41,090 bases of DNA from JBEBSD01 sp040394475 (GCA_040394475.1 JBEBSD010000057.1:1-41090); one strand, 5' to 3'; positions 15,364 through 25,685 are shown, numbered from the stretch's first letter. The notes: generated by a model from the sequence alone, not told the origin. Numbers and translations are program-made.

Positions 15364-18300
15364 TTAAAAAGTTACGGACAAACCTGTGTTGATAATTCTG
15401 GATTGCGGATAATACTGGCCGGTGGCGTTATCCGACTCGGGATCATACACCTTGAGTTTGGCAAATGTCAGTAAGTTGAGACCGTTAGCATATATCCGCA
15501 AGCTGCCTATTCCTACCTTGGACGTAAGGGCGTTGGGGATTGTGTACCCTATTTCAAGGTTTTTCAGCCTTAAATAGTCCCTGTTCCGCAGCCAGTAGGT
15601 ATTTCCACCCGAGAAATACTGGTCATTCCGGTTTGTGATCCTGGGATGCGTTGCGCTGGGATTGGCAATGGTCCAGCGGTTATCGTAAACATCCAGCAGG
15701 AAGTTTCCGATATTGCCGGATTCACCGGTACTGATATACTGTTCCGCACCGGTGGAACCCTGGAAGAGTATCGTCAGGTCAAAGTTTTTATAGGAGGCAG
15801 CGGCGTTAAATCCACCCTGAAAGCGCGGAATATTGGTTCGTGTACGGCGGACCCGGTCTTTGTCCGTAATCCTGCCGTCTTCGTCATAGTCTACGTATTT
15901 CATATCTCCGGGCCTGACCTCACGCACAACGCCGCTGTAGTCGATTTTTGAAGTAGTAGCATCGATATCGGCCTGATCTTTGAAAACGCCGTCATATAAG
16001 TATACCAGAAAATTGGAATTCATTGGCTTGCCTGTAGTTCGCTGCCATTCGGGGGCCCCGGGAGCTTCATCCCAGAAGACGATCTTGTTATAGGCATATC
16101 CTCCGTTAATGCTTACGTTGTAGCGGAAATCACCTATATTCCCGTTATAGCCCACCAGGAAGTCAACACCTGAGTTTTGCACTTTGCCTATGTTCTCGGC
16201 GGGCAGGGTCATTCCGGTAGACTGTGGGATGGAGGCGTTTCTGGGGTACAGTATTTTACTCCTTTTATTCAGGAAATAGTCCAGTTCGAAATTCACTGAG
16301 CCATTGAAAAGAGAACCCTCCAGGCCGATATTGGAATTATTGGCTACCTCCCAGGTAATTGCCAGGTTCGGTACACGGGTTTCGTACAGCGTCTTGGTCT
16401 CCTGGTCGTTTATAATGTAGCTGCGGAATCCATAGGTAGACAAATACTGGTATTCCTGGAGAACATCGTTGTAGTAAATCTGATCATTCCCCATTTGCCC
16501 CCACGATCCCCGGAGTTTGAGGTAGTCAACAGCCTTGAAATTATCCTTCCAGAAGTTTTCTTCGGAAATAACCCATCCGGCCATTACACCGGGAAAAAAG
16601 CCGTAGCGGGTATCTTCAGGAAACATATATGAACCATCATAACGCCACAGAAATTCCGCGAGGTATTTTTCCTTAAAATTATAGGCGACGCGTCCGAAGT
16701 AGTTAAGACGCGCTCTTTCCCAGGCAGTTCCGCTGTTGTTTTTTTCGGGATCGCCACCGGCAAATATCTGATCGACTGCCTCGGAGATATAGTACCTCCT
16801 GAAGGCGCCAAAGCTTGCAAAATTGATGGTTTCCTTGTTGGTGCCGGCAAGGAAGGTAAGGTTATGAACCCCGAAACTGCGTTCATATGCGCCTACCAAT
16901 CCAAGCATAACATTCAGCTGGTCTTCATTCCCCTGGTTCAGACGGGGTTCTGCCGGCCCCCGTTTGCCGGCCACCAGTTTAGGGGTTCCGTCTTCTTCAA
17001 AATCACCCTGGTGCGTATAAAGGAACCAGGGGGTTTCCCAGCGCTTGGTTTGTTTCACCATTTTATCAACAGCGGCGGTTCCGGTGAACTTCAGGCCTTC
17101 GATACCCGGAATGCTGGCTTCAATTGAACCATTGCTTTGGAAATAATAGCGGGTGTCCCGGTCGTAACCGGTCTGATTAGTGGTGATGACCACGGGGTTT
17201 TCACCATACTCAATATCAGGTCCCGGCAGACCGTTTGGCCAGTAGGCGGGTTCGGTAGGGATACCGCGCATCGACATCCGGAAAATAGCGCCTGCCGATT
17301 TGGTCGGAAATTGCCTGTTTTCCTGACGCCCCAACACCCCGATATTGGTTTTAATGTACTTGTTAATATTGGCATCGAGGTTCAGCCGGATATCAAACTG
17401 CTTATAGGCCGTGGCGGATTTCTTATAGTAGGCGTCCTGGTTCTGATAGCCTAATGAGGCCAGGTAACGAAGATTTTCACTTCCTCCGTTAAGCTGCACA
17501 TTATGTCTTACCTGAGGAGACCATTCTTTCAGCGTAGCGTCGTACCAGTTGGTGTTCGGATGAAACCACGGGTCGGATCCGTCCCGGTATTTCTGAATGG
17601 ATTCAGGACTGTAAGGTGCACGGCGTACAGATCCGTCGGACGTTATATATTCGCCGGTGGCGCGGAAAGCATTGTAGGCGCCTTCCCATTCGCTGACCGC
17701 TAATTCATAGATATTCAGCTCATTGGCCATTTCGGCAAACTGCGCTGCGTTGGCTAGCTTGGGTATAATAGTGGGTTGCCCCCAGCCTTGGTTAAAGGTA
17801 TAGGACAACTCGGGTTTCCCGGTTTTACCACGCTTGGTCGTAATCAGAATCACCCCGTTTGCTGCCCTGGCGCCATAAATCGCGGCAGAAGCATCCTTCA
17901 GAACGGAAATGTTTTCCACATCTGCCGGGTTCAGGCGGTCAAGTCCGCCGGCCCGTGCCGGAATACCATCGATTACAATCAGGGCGTCATTATTTCCCAG
18001 GGTATTGGAGCCCCGGATACGGATTCCCGACCCGTCGTAACCCGGTTCTCCGCTCCGGTTGGTTGCGATGACGCCCGGCATCCGCCCGGCAATGGAATTG
18101 GAGAGATTGACCGTCGGGGATTTGACCAGTTCTGCACCCTTTACGGTTGCAACGGAACCTGTAACGGTTTCCTTTTTCTGCACGCCATATCCTACTACCA
18201 CGATTTCACTCAGTGATTTGACATCGGTCAGCAACTGTACGTCAATAGCGCTCCGGTTCTCAACCGGTATTTCCTGTGTGAGATAGCCGATAAAGGAAAA

Positions 18301-18531
18301 TATAAGCATGGCATCAGGTGCGGCGGACAGGGTGTAGCCCCCGTCGGGATTAGTGGTAGTACCGACTGCGGTACCTTTCACCACAACGTTTACACCGGGC
18401 AGGGAAGAACCCTGCTCGTCTTTAACAGTACCCTTTACTGTCGTGTTTTGTGCGTAAACGGATGTGCCCAGGAATAACAGGGCAAACAATCCGCGGGTAA
18501 GGTGCGGACACCCATAAGTAAATAGTTTCAT
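15364..18531 (-). CDS. SusC/RagA-family TonB-linked outer-membrane protein
   Basis: This 1055-residue TonB-dependent transporter imports ligands handed over by its SusD partner. After a signal peptide come a carboxypeptidase-regulatory-like domain (VKGTVKDEQGSSLPGVNVVV), the TonB-box region (IVVVGYGVQKKETVTGSV) and a plug domain (LSNSIAGRMPGV, NNDALIVIDGIP, ISVLKDASAAIYGARAANGVILITTK). The remainder is a beta-barrel ending in an aromatic residue (TGLSVTF). It lacks an N-terminal signalling (STN) extension, so it is probably not directly coupled to an ECF/FecR pair. Upstream is a 470-bp gap with its promoter. Confidence 0.96.
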   Translation of the reverse strand: MKLFTYGCPHLTRGLFALLFLGTSVYAQNTTVKGTVKDEQGSSLPGVNVVVKGTAVGTTTNPDGGYTLSAAPDAMLIFSFIGYLTQEIPVENRSAIDVQLLTDVKSLSEIVVVGYGVQKKETVTGSVATVKGAELVKSPTVNLSNSIAGRMPGVIATNRSGEPGYDGSGIRIRGSNTLGNNDALIVIDGIPARAGGLDRLNPADVENISVLKDASAAIYGARAANGVILITTKRGKTGKPELSYTFNQGWGQPTIIPKLANAAQFAEMANELNIYELAVSEWEGAYNAFRATGEYITSDGSVRRAPYSPESIQKYRDGSDPWFHPNTNWYDATLKEWSPQVRHNVQLNGGSENLRYLASLGYQNQDAYYKKSATAYKQFDIRLNLDANINKYIKTNIGVLGRQENRQFPTKSAGAIFRMSMRGIPTEPAYWPNGLPGPDIEYGENPVVITTNQTGYDRDTRYYFQSNGSIEASIPGIEGLKFTGTAAVDKMVKQTKRWETPWFLYTHQGDFEEDGTPKLVAGKRGPAEPRLNQGNEDQLNVMLGLVGAYERSFGVHNLTFLAGTNKETINFASFGAFRRYYISEAVDQIFAGGDPEKNNSGTAWERARLNYFGRVAYNFKEKYLAEFLWRYDGSYMFPEDTRYGFFPGVMAGWVISEENFWKDNFKAVDYLKLRGSWGQMGNDQIYYNDVLQEYQYLSTYGFRSYIINDQETKTLYETRVPNLAITWEVANNSNIGLEGSLFNGSVNFELDYFLNKRSKILYPRNASIPQSTGMTLPAENIGKVQNSGVDFLVGYNGNIGDFRYNVSINGGYAYNKIVFWDEAPGAPEWQRTTGKPMNSNFLVYLYDGVFKDQADIDATTSKIDYSGVVREVRPGDMKYVDYDEDGRITDKDRVRRTRTNIPRFQGGFNAAASYKNFDLTILFQGSTGAEQYISTGESGNIGNFLLDVYDNRWTIANPSATHPRITNRNDQYFSGGNTYWLRNRDYLRLKNLEIGYTIPNALTSKVGIGSLRIYANGLNLLTFAKLKVYDPESDNATGQYYPQSRIINTGLSVTF

Positions 18532-19001
18532 AAATGAGCATGATTAGTTAGGTGGTTTAAATAAGGTCTTCAGAGAACTGATGAATACACATCAGTTGAA
18601 GTAGTGCGGAGCCAGAATCTTCCGGAAATACTGGTTGCGGGTAGTTCGTTGCGGGTGTGTACGGAAGAAATTAGTACCAGAGAACTATACGTAACTGGAT
18701 TGCGGTAGATTATAAGTGTAATAGACTAAAATCCGGCTGTTAAGGAAACCGGTTAACGTAAGAACACTCCCGGTAATTCCTGCACGGAATATTTCTGGGA
18801 AACGATTAGTTTAGATTAGGTAAAGATAAAAGATTCAATGAGAATTAGCTGGTGTTATAAATTAAATAATTTTATAAAAAGTTAGTCGTCAAGTAATAAT
18901 AACAGATAAAGTGGTAATGTGAATTAAATCTACTTATGAATAATGTGTTTTTTTTACACTTTTTATTCCAGAGACCTGAGGCGATCCGAACAGCTGCCCG
19001 A
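18532..19001. other. 470-bp gap upstream of susC
   Basis: No gene is seen. The part near 18531 must hold the susC promoter and leader; a TATCTTTA element (18821-18828, minus strand) resembles the -7 box but has no clear -33 partner. The AT-rich stretch near 18943-18963 could form a weak GTGT/ACAC hairpin with long A/T tracts, possibly ending the traB-like transcript. Confidence 0.45.
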
Positions 19002-19862
19002 TTACCTTGAAAATACGGGTCGTACAGCGTATCCGGCTTGTTCGAGTAACGTTAAAAGTCCATCCGGGCCGCCAAGGTGTGCCGCCCCTACGGCAATGAA
19101 AGTAGGGTGTTCTTGCATCCTGGCCACTATTCGGGGGATCCACCGGCGATTGCGACGGGTAAGCAGGACGCCTTCCATTTCAAATTCATTACGAACGGCA
19201 GCCTGGTAGAGTGCTTCAAGGTCTTCTTTCCGGTACAAGGCTACCAATTCTGCAAAGGAGGTACGTGCCTGCGCCAGGCTATCGGCGAGCCGCACGATCA
19301 TTCGGGCCTGGTTTGCATAAGGAATGGTGTCAAAGAGGGCCATTTGCTCGCCGGGTGTTTCCAGTCCTGTGAGCGTCTTGGATTGCTGTTTCGCCAGGGA
19401 GTCCAGCGCCAGTTCATACGATTTGGGCTGACAGGCCAGGAGATGGTGCATGACAATACTGGTCAGCACAAACGGTTTCACCTGGTTGAACAACCGGATG
19501 TCGAGTTGTAACGTGTCTTGAAAAAATGCGGCGAGGCGATTGAAATCTGCTTCCGGAAGTAACTGAGATAACTGTTGATCGTCTTGCATGAAGAGGTGCT
19601 GCTGGACGCTGGCCATCAGCTCCGGATTGCCTGTATCCAGCTCCATCACCAGCTGACGGGTGGCCTTGAAACGGTTCAGCAAGGTGTCGCTGAGTTCAAA
19701 GTCATCCGGACAAAGCAGGTGCATTGTTCCGAAGAGATAGGAGGGAGCTGTCAGCCCTTTTCCGCTGACTTCCCAAAGCAGGGAAGCCGGTCCCGGACCG
19801 GGTTGTCCGTAGGAAGCAGTCGATACGAGCAGACAGCTCCCCAAACAAAAGAGCTTCCACAT
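19002..19862 (-). CDS. TraB/GumN-family protein, secreted
   Basis: This 286-residue protein has a signal peptide (MWKLFCLGSCLLVSTASYGQ). The TraB/GumN core (PF01963) follows: SLLWEVSGKGLTAPSYLFGTMHLL with the conserved GTxH motif, VMELDTGNPE, LTGLETPGEQ, and near the C-terminus RRNRRWIPRIVARM then TFIAVGAAHLGGPDGLLTLLEQAGY with the GxxHxxG motif. The family is related to metal-dependent Tiki-type proteases; the role in bacteria is uncertain. Its ATG overlaps the dxs stop codon (TAATG), so it is translationally coupled to dxs. Confidence 0.9.
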   Translation of the reverse strand: MWKLFCLGSCLLVSTASYGQPGPGPASLLWEVSGKGLTAPSYLFGTMHLLCPDDFELSDTLLNRFKATRQLVMELDTGNPELMASVQQHLFMQDDQQLSQLLPEADFNRLAAFFQDTLQLDIRLFNQVKPFVLTSIVMHHLLACQPKSYELALDSLAKQQSKTLTGLETPGEQMALFDTIPYANQARMIVRLADSLAQARTSFAELVALYRKEDLEALYQAAVRNEFEMEGVLLTRRNRRWIPRIVARMQEHPTFIAVGAAHLGGPDGLLTLLEQAGYAVRPVFSR

Positions 19863-21802
19863 TATTTTCGGGTGCTGTCAGCCGGGACCACATTCAGAAC
19901 GGATTGGACCGTCCGGACAATTCCTGCTACATCAAATCCACATTCATGCTGCAGCTCACTTTGCTCGCCATGCTCTATAACAGCATCCGGGATTCCGAGT
20001 CGTTTTACCTGCGACCGGTAGCCGTGATCGGCCATAAATTCCAGCACAGCGCTTCCAAAACCTCCTGCGAGGGTGCCGTCTTCGACTGTAATGACGTGTT
20101 CAAATTCCCCGAAGACCTCGTGGAGCAGTTCTGTATCGAGTGGTTTTGCAAAACGCATGTCATAATGCGCGACCCGGATACCTTCCTTTGCTAAGCGGGT
20201 ACGTGCCTGGGTAGCTGCATTTCCGATGGGCCCCAGTGTAAGCAGCGCCACGGTATCCCCGCCGGCCAGTTTCCGGCCCTTGCCTATTCCGATTTTCTGA
20301 AAGGGAAGCTGCCATTTCGGCATGACCCCCTGGCCCCTGGGATAACGGATGGTAAAGGCCTTGCGCAATTCCTGGGTTTCGGGCAGTTGGGCGGTGTACA
20401 TCAGGTTGCGCAGTTCTTCTTCGTTCATGGGGGCTGAAACGATCATATTCGGGATACAACGCATATAGGCGATATCGTAGGCTCCGTGGTGCGTGGCGCC
20501 GTCGGCGCCTGCAAAACCGGCACGATCGAGGCAAAAGATGACCGGAAGCTCCTGAATACACACATCGTGGATGACCTGATCGTAGGCCCGCTGCATAAAA
20601 GTAGAATAGATGTTACAGAAAACCACCTCTCCTCTGGTGGCCATTCCTGCCGAGAACGTCACCGCGTGCTGTTCGGCAATGCCGACGTCAAAAGCCCGGT
20701 CGGGCATGGCCTTCATCATGATGTTCATGGAAGAACCGGAAGGCATCGCCGGTGTAACCCCTACAATCCGCGGATTATCCGTCGCCAGCTCCACCAGCGT
20801 ATGGCCGAACACATCCTGGTAGCGCGGCGCCTGGGGAGTGTTGTACACTTTCTTTTCAATTTCACCGGTTACCTTGTCGAACAGTCCCGGGGCATGCCAT
20901 TTGGTCTGATCCTTTTCTGCCGGGCCATAGCCTTTTCCTTTCACCGTCAGGCAGTGAAGCAATTTGGGGCCGGGAATGTTTTTCAGGTCATTGAGAACAT
21001 GCACCAGGTGGTCGATATCATGCCCGTCAATCGGCCCGAAATACCGCAATCCCAACGACTCAAACAGGTTGCTTTGGTTTAACAGGGTGGATTTAAGGGC
21101 ATTTTGTGCTTTCGATACAATTTCCTGGGCACTAATGCCGAAATTGCTGAGTTTGCCCAGCAGGTTCCAAACCTCATCCCGTATCTTATTGTAGGTCTGG
21201 GAGGTGGTAATGTCGGTCAGGTATTCTTTCAGGGCACCGACATTCGGATCGATGCTCATACAATTATCGTTCAGGATGATCAGCAGGTTCGAATCGGTGG
21301 CGCCGGTGTGGTTCATGCCTTCGAAAGCGAGTCCGGCCGTGAGGGCGCCGTCCCCGATGACGGCGATGTGCTGACGCGTTTTATTGTTCTCGAGCCCCGA
21401 GGCCACCGCCATTCCCAGCGCAGCGGAAATAGAAGTGGATGAGTGCCCGACACCGAAGGCATCATACGGACTTTCTTTCCGGTTCGGGAAGCCCGACAGT
21501 CCTTTGTAGATGCGATTGGTGTGGAAAAGATCTTTCCGGCCGGTCAGTATTTTATGGCCGTACGCCTGGTGGCCTACGTCCCAGATGAGCTGATCGTCGG
21601 GCGTATTGTAAATATAATGCAGCGCGACGGTCAGTTCCACCACACCAAGACTGGCCCCGAAATGGCCGCCGTAAACAGAAACGACATCAATGATATATTG
21701 CCGGAGTTCGTTGCATACCTGAGGTAATTGCGCGGGATGCAGTTTTCGAAGGTCTTCCGGAGAATCGATCCCTGCCAACAAATTTCCTGGTGTAATAAGC
21801 AT
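19862..21802 (-). CDS. dxs: 1-deoxy-D-xylulose-5-phosphate synthase
   Basis: Dxs joins pyruvate and glyceraldehyde-3-phosphate in the first step of the MEP isoprenoid pathway, using thiamine diphosphate and magnesium. The 646-residue protein shows the N-terminal GGHFGASLGVVELTVALHY, the cofactor motif IGDGALTAGLAFEGMNH ... LNDNCMSI, the pyrimidine-domain DVGIAEQHAVTFSAGMA, DRAGFAGADGATHHG, and the transketolase C-terminal domain (VEDGTLAGGFGSAVLE). The length is typical. It ends overlapping the traB-like start by one base. The product supplies prenyl donors of the kind used by the UbiA enzyme at 29.1 kb, though the two are not linked in an operon. Confidence 0.97.
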   Translation of the reverse strand: MLITPGNLLAGIDSPEDLRKLHPAQLPQVCNELRQYIIDVVSVYGGHFGASLGVVELTVALHYIYNTPDDQLIWDVGHQAYGHKILTGRKDLFHTNRIYKGLSGFPNRKESPYDAFGVGHSSTSISAALGMAVASGLENNKTRQHIAVIGDGALTAGLAFEGMNHTGATDSNLLIILNDNCMSIDPNVGALKEYLTDITTSQTYNKIRDEVWNLLGKLSNFGISAQEIVSKAQNALKSTLLNQSNLFESLGLRYFGPIDGHDIDHLVHVLNDLKNIPGPKLLHCLTVKGKGYGPAEKDQTKWHAPGLFDKVTGEIEKKVYNTPQAPRYQDVFGHTLVELATDNPRIVGVTPAMPSGSSMNIMMKAMPDRAFDVGIAEQHAVTFSAGMATRGEVVFCNIYSTFMQRAYDQVIHDVCIQELPVIFCLDRAGFAGADGATHHGAYDIAYMRCIPNMIVSAPMNEEELRNLMYTAQLPETQELRKAFTIRYPRGQGVMPKWQLPFQKIGIGKGRKLAGGDTVALLTLGPIGNAATQARTRLAKEGIRVAHYDMRFAKPLDTELLHEVFGEFEHVITVEDGTLAGGFGSAVLEFMADHGYRSQVKRLGIPDAVIEHGEQSELQHECGFDVAGIVRTVQSVLNVVPADSTRK

Positions 21803-21889
21803 TTTCTATAAGCTATAATTTCTGGCGCCCGATTGCTCGGGAGAAATGAAATTGTCGGCAAATATATTCAAAATATAGATAGCAGCCTT

Positions 21890-22810
21890 TTATTTTCGCT
21901 GACTTGCCTTGAACAGTTTTTGCTTTTCTTCTTTGCTGAGACTTTCGTAACCGGATTGTGAGATTTTATCCAGAATGGAATCGACCTCGTCCTGGTTAGG
22001 CATCTCCACGGTAACAGACGATGTTCCTGCGGGTTTGGAATAGGTGGTGGTACGTTGTACCTGCCGGGCCCTGTAGGCAACATGCATGGATGATTTTTTT
22101 CGGAAAAAGCTGTTCCATACCGAGGAAACGGCATAGACCGGCCGCCCTATATCGTAGCCATTTTGCAGCAATTTAATAAAAAGGTACCCCATCACCGCTC
22201 CTCCCAGGTGGGCCAGGTTGCCGCCGGCATTGGGCCCGATCGATTGTGCGAGCGACAGGATAATGTAAAAAATAGCGATGTATTTGATCCGGATCGGACC
22301 AATCAGTATCAGCGAAAACGTGTAATTGGGAAGCAGGGTAGAAGCGGCCACGGCTACCGAAAAGGCGGCTGCAGAAGCGCCCAGCATGCGGGACAGTGCG
22401 ACCTGTTCGTGGAAATAAGGCGACAGGTTGTAAATGGCAATATAGGTAAGCCCGCCGGCGATACCTCCCAGAATGTACAGCGCAATCAGTCTCTTGGTGC
22501 CAAGGTATTCGTCGATTAACCGGCCAAACCAGTAAAGAAAGAGCATGTTGAACAGGATGTGGAAAATTTCTTCATGGGTGAAGAAATAGGTAAACAGTGT
22601 CCAGGGACGCCGTGCCAGCTCGGGAAGCGCGGCCGGCAGCCGGAGCAAATCGGTTAACCATTCATAGAGCGGGCTTTGCTGGCTCAATGTCAGGACCACC
22701 CGTAATACCAGCAGCGTCAGAAATATTCCGGTGTTGAGGAGAATAATCTTGACGAGTGCATTATCCGGTTTATAAAACTCATTTCTGAAATTAGTTAACA
22801 GGCTTGCCAT
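21890..22810 (-). CDS. Rhomboid-family intramembrane serine protease (second of tandem pair)
   Basis: This 306-residue membrane protein has about six membrane helices. The rhomboid signature is present: FTHEEIFHILFNMLFLYWFG with the conserved His/Asn, the catalytic serine in MLGASAAAFSV, and the catalytic histidine in GNLAHLGGAVMGY. A soluble basic C-terminal tail of about 90 residues (RARQVQRTTTYSKP ... LSKEEKQKLFKASQRK) extends beyond the fold and resembles the tail found in Bacteroidota rhomboids. It starts 3 bp after the upstream rhomboid gene ends, so they form an operon. Substrates are unknown. Confidence 0.9.
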   Translation of the reverse strand: MASLLTNFRNEFYKPDNALVKIILLNTGIFLTLLVLRVVLTLSQQSPLYEWLTDLLRLPAALPELARRPWTLFTYFFTHEEIFHILFNMLFLYWFGRLIDEYLGTKRLIALYILGGIAGGLTYIAIYNLSPYFHEQVALSRMLGASAAAFSVAVAASTLLPNYTFSLILIGPIRIKYIAIFYIILSLAQSIGPNAGGNLAHLGGAVMGYLFIKLLQNGYDIGRPVYAVSSVWNSFFRKKSSMHVAYRARQVQRTTTYSKPAGTSSVTVEMPNQDEVDSILDKISQSGYESLSKEEKQKLFKASQRK

Positions 22811-22813
22811 CTC

Positions 22814-23599
22814 TCAGAAAAATTTTTGTCGTTGCGATTTCCAGTATCTCAGTAATATATAAGCAAATAGCATTCCCCCTAAATGGGCGAAATGGGCAAC
22901 ATTGTCGCCTGGGTTGTTTTGGATTCCGGCATACAATTCGTAAAGTCCATAGAAAGTTACGAAATACTTTGCTTTAATCGGAAAGGGGACAAACAAAAGA
23001 AAAAGTTCGGTATTGGGGAACAACAAGCCAAATGCCATCAAAATCCCGAAAATAGCGCCCGAAGCTCCTACCATGGGGGTGTTGGTGTGCAGATTATAGA
23101 TGTATCGGACCAGCTGCTTGCTCTCGGCGATGTATTGTGCACTGGTGGGGGCTGCTTCGAAGGAATCGATAAAGTTGAGATTGTTCTGGTAGAGCGCTTT
23201 GGCGTGGGTGGTGAGGAAATCGATGAGGGTCTGAGGAGCCGGATGCTGGAGAAATACTTCCATATCATTCCGCAGACGGGCGATTTCAATAAAATTAATG
23301 CCGGAAAACAACAGGCCTGCACCTACCCCGGTAAACAGGTAAAAAAATAAAAACCGCTTGGAACCCCACATTCTTTCGAGCAGCGGACCAAAAATAAAAA
23401 GCCCGAACATATTTCCCAACAAGTGTCCGAAGCTGCCATGCAGAAACATGTAGGTGAAAAACTGGTGCGGCATAAAATCCTGCGACATGGTGGGCCGCAG
23501 GGCAAACCATCCGGTAAGGGGAAAGATATTGGAGTCAATAATGAAAACTACTATGTTTATAATGAGTAGGTTACGTACAATAGGGGTAATTTGAAACAT
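22814..23599 (-). CDS. Rhomboid-family intramembrane serine protease (first of tandem pair)
   Basis: This 261-residue membrane protein carries FTYMFLHGSFGHLLGNMFGLFIFG, the catalytic serine in MVGASGAIFGILMAFG, and the catalytic histidine in NVAHFAHLGGMLFAY. Between helices 3 and 4 it has an insertion of about 60 residues (RNDMEVFLQHPAPQT ... AESKQLVRYIYNL), probably a loop outside the membrane. It is followed after 3 bp by a second rhomboid. The pair lies downstream of mutL on the same strand, a neighbourhood common in Bacteroidota as far as I recall. Confidence 0.9.
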   Translation of the reverse strand: MFQITPIVRNLLIINIVVFIIDSNIFPLTGWFALRPTMSQDFMPHQFFTYMFLHGSFGHLLGNMFGLFIFGPLLERMWGSKRFLFFYLFTGVGAGLLFSGINFIEIARLRNDMEVFLQHPAPQTLIDFLTTHAKALYQNNLNFIDSFEAAPTSAQYIAESKQLVRYIYNLHTNTPMVGASGAIFGILMAFGLLFPNTELFLLFVPFPIKAKYFVTFYGLYELYAGIQNNPGDNVAHFAHLGGMLFAYILLRYWKSQRQKFF

Positions 23600-23673
23600 G
23601 TGAATTGGTTATTGCATGAATAGCGTTAAACAGGGGTCGTACCGGAATACAATATAATAACTTTATTCAGGAT

Positions 23674-25566
23674 TTATTTGTTTCCCTCTCCGGACTTAAA
23701 AAGACGGAGTAATTTATCCGGGTTGAGCCGGATCATCACGGGCTCTCCTCCGGGGGTACGATTGGGATCGGAAGAGGCAAATAACTGTCCTATGAATTCC
23801 CGTATTTCGACGGGGCCGAGCTTGACCACATATTTGGTGGCAAACCGTCTTGCCAGCGACCGGGCCAGGCTATCGGGCCGGTTGAGCTTCATCTCCGAAT
23901 AGTTCTGCCGGATCTGATCCACGAGTTCTTCGAACATTTCCTGCTCACTTTCTTCAGGGAGATCGGCCGGGATTCCCCGGATGATCAACTCATTGGGGCC
24001 GATCTCGTCTAATTCGAACCCGATGCTCCGGATTTCCTTGCGGGTTTCGGTTACCAGCTGCATGTCGGCGGGGGTCAGACGGATGGTCTTGGGGAAAAGC
24101 AGCTGCTGGCTGGCGCCGCTGCGCCGGGTGAGCAGTTTGCGGTAGCGCTCGAACAGAATCCGCTCATACCCCGCTTTCTGGTCGATAAGGAGTACCCCAT
24201 CGGCATTCTGCGAGATAATAAACCGGTTAAAAAGCTGGGAGTAGGTGGCTTCTGTTTCCGGCGCTGCGATCCGCTCGGAGGCCATGTGATTGACTTTGCT
24301 TCCGATTGTAAAGGATTGTGTTTCCGCCTCTTCTGGGCTATTCCCGGAAAAATCCATCGTAGCGGGCTTGTCTTCTTCCGGGACTTTAAGGCCTTCGAAC
24401 AGTTTGACCCAATCGCTTACACTGTCTTTATCGGGGAATGCACCGGACCGCCTGGGTTCACCGGCCCAATCAGGCTTGCCGGCATTCTGAAATGAAACAG
24501 GTTGCGGAGCCGAGGGTGTCAGCGGGCCGAGGAAATTGACATCACTGTCGAAATCAATGGAGGCTCCCAGGTTGTAAACCCCGATCGCCTTCCGTACGGC
24601 GGCCATCAGGATGGCATAGACTGTACGTTCATCATCAAATTTGATCTCCGTTTTGGTGGGATGGATATTGATGTCGATATGCGAAGGTTCGATCTCGATG
24701 AACAAGACATAGAACGGGTGGCTTCCTTCCGGGATAGAACCATCGAACGCCGTCAGCACCGCATGGTGAAGGTAGCTGCTTTTGATATAGCGGTTATTAA
24801 CAAAGAAGAACTGTTCCCCTCTTGTCTTGCGCGCGAACTCCGGTTTCCCGATATAACCCCTGACGCTCAGGAGCGACGTGTCTTCCTGGCAGAAAGCAAG
24901 CTGCTCCCGGTAATTTTTTCCAAAAATGTCGGTAATACGCCGTACGAGCTTTCCTCCCTGCAGCGAGAATAGTTCAGTATCGTTATGGGTGAGCGAAAAT
25001 GCCGTTTCCGGATGGGCCAGGGCCACGCGCTGGAATTCATCCAGGATATGGCGCATTTCCACCGGGTTCGATTTTAAGAAATTCCGACGTGCCGGCACAT
25101 TAAAAAACAGGTTCTTGACCTGCACGTTGGTCCCGGTCGGGGTGACAATCGATTCCTGGGATTTAAATTGCGAACCTTCTATTTTGACCGCCGTACCGGT
25201 TTCGTCCTCCTGCCGCGCCGACCGCAGCTCCACCTGGGAAATGGCGGCAATGGAGGCCAGGGCCTCTCCCCGAAATCCCATGGTACGGATCTGAAACAGG
25301 TCGTCACTGGTGCGGATTTTCGACGTGGCATGCCGTTCAAAACACATCCGGGTATCGGTAGGAGACATCCCTTTGCCGTTATCAATCACCTGGATCAGTA
25401 CTTTCCCGGCATCCCGAAGAACGACATCAACGGAAGAGGCTTCTGCGTCAATGGCATTTTCCAGAAGTTCCTTTACCGCGGAAGCGGGGCGCTGCACCAC
25501 TTCTCCCGCCGCGATCTGGTTGGCGATGGCATCAGGGAGCAATTGTACGATGTCAGGTTGGGTCAT
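23674..25566 (-). CDS. mutL: DNA mismatch repair protein MutL
   Basis: MutL couples mismatch recognition by MutS to strand removal. The N-terminal GHL ATPase domain is complete: ELLENAIDAEA, VIDNGKGM, FERHATSKI, TMGFRGEALASIAA, and LFFNVPARRNF. A low-complexity linker (about 345-430) leads to the C-terminal dimerisation domain. The endonuclease motif DQHA(x)2E(x)4E appears as DQKAGYERILFE, with Lys for His. The C-terminal CPHGRP-type metal motif is also not recognisable (DPNRTPGGEPVMIRLN). The nicking activity is therefore doubtful. The length, 630, is normal. Confidence 0.96.
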   Translation of the reverse strand: MTQPDIVQLLPDAIANQIAAGEVVQRPASAVKELLENAIDAEASSVDVVLRDAGKVLIQVIDNGKGMSPTDTRMCFERHATSKIRTSDDLFQIRTMGFRGEALASIAAISQVELRSARQEDETGTAVKIEGSQFKSQESIVTPTGTNVQVKNLFFNVPARRNFLKSNPVEMRHILDEFQRVALAHPETAFSLTHNDTELFSLQGGKLVRRITDIFGKNYREQLAFCQEDTSLLSVRGYIGKPEFARKTRGEQFFFVNNRYIKSSYLHHAVLTAFDGSIPEGSHPFYVLFIEIEPSHIDINIHPTKTEIKFDDERTVYAILMAAVRKAIGVYNLGASIDFDSDVNFLGPLTPSAPQPVSFQNAGKPDWAGEPRRSGAFPDKDSVSDWVKLFEGLKVPEEDKPATMDFSGNSPEEAETQSFTIGSKVNHMASERIAAPETEATYSQLFNRFIISQNADGVLLIDQKAGYERILFERYRKLLTRRSGASQQLLFPKTIRLTPADMQLVTETRKEIRSIGFELDEIGPNELIIRGIPADLPEESEQEMFEELVDQIRQNYSEMKLNRPDSLARSLARRFATKYVVKLGPVEIREFIGQLFASSDPNRTPGGEPVMIRLNPDKLLRLFKSGEGNK

Positions 25567-25685
25567 TTCGTATTGGTTGGGTGTAGAAGGTGATAACTAT
25601 GGAAACTCTGATCAGGCAATGGCCCTTCTGTACCGACTACCCAAATTAATCACTGAACGCTTATGGTTGTTATTCTTTGCGTCAA

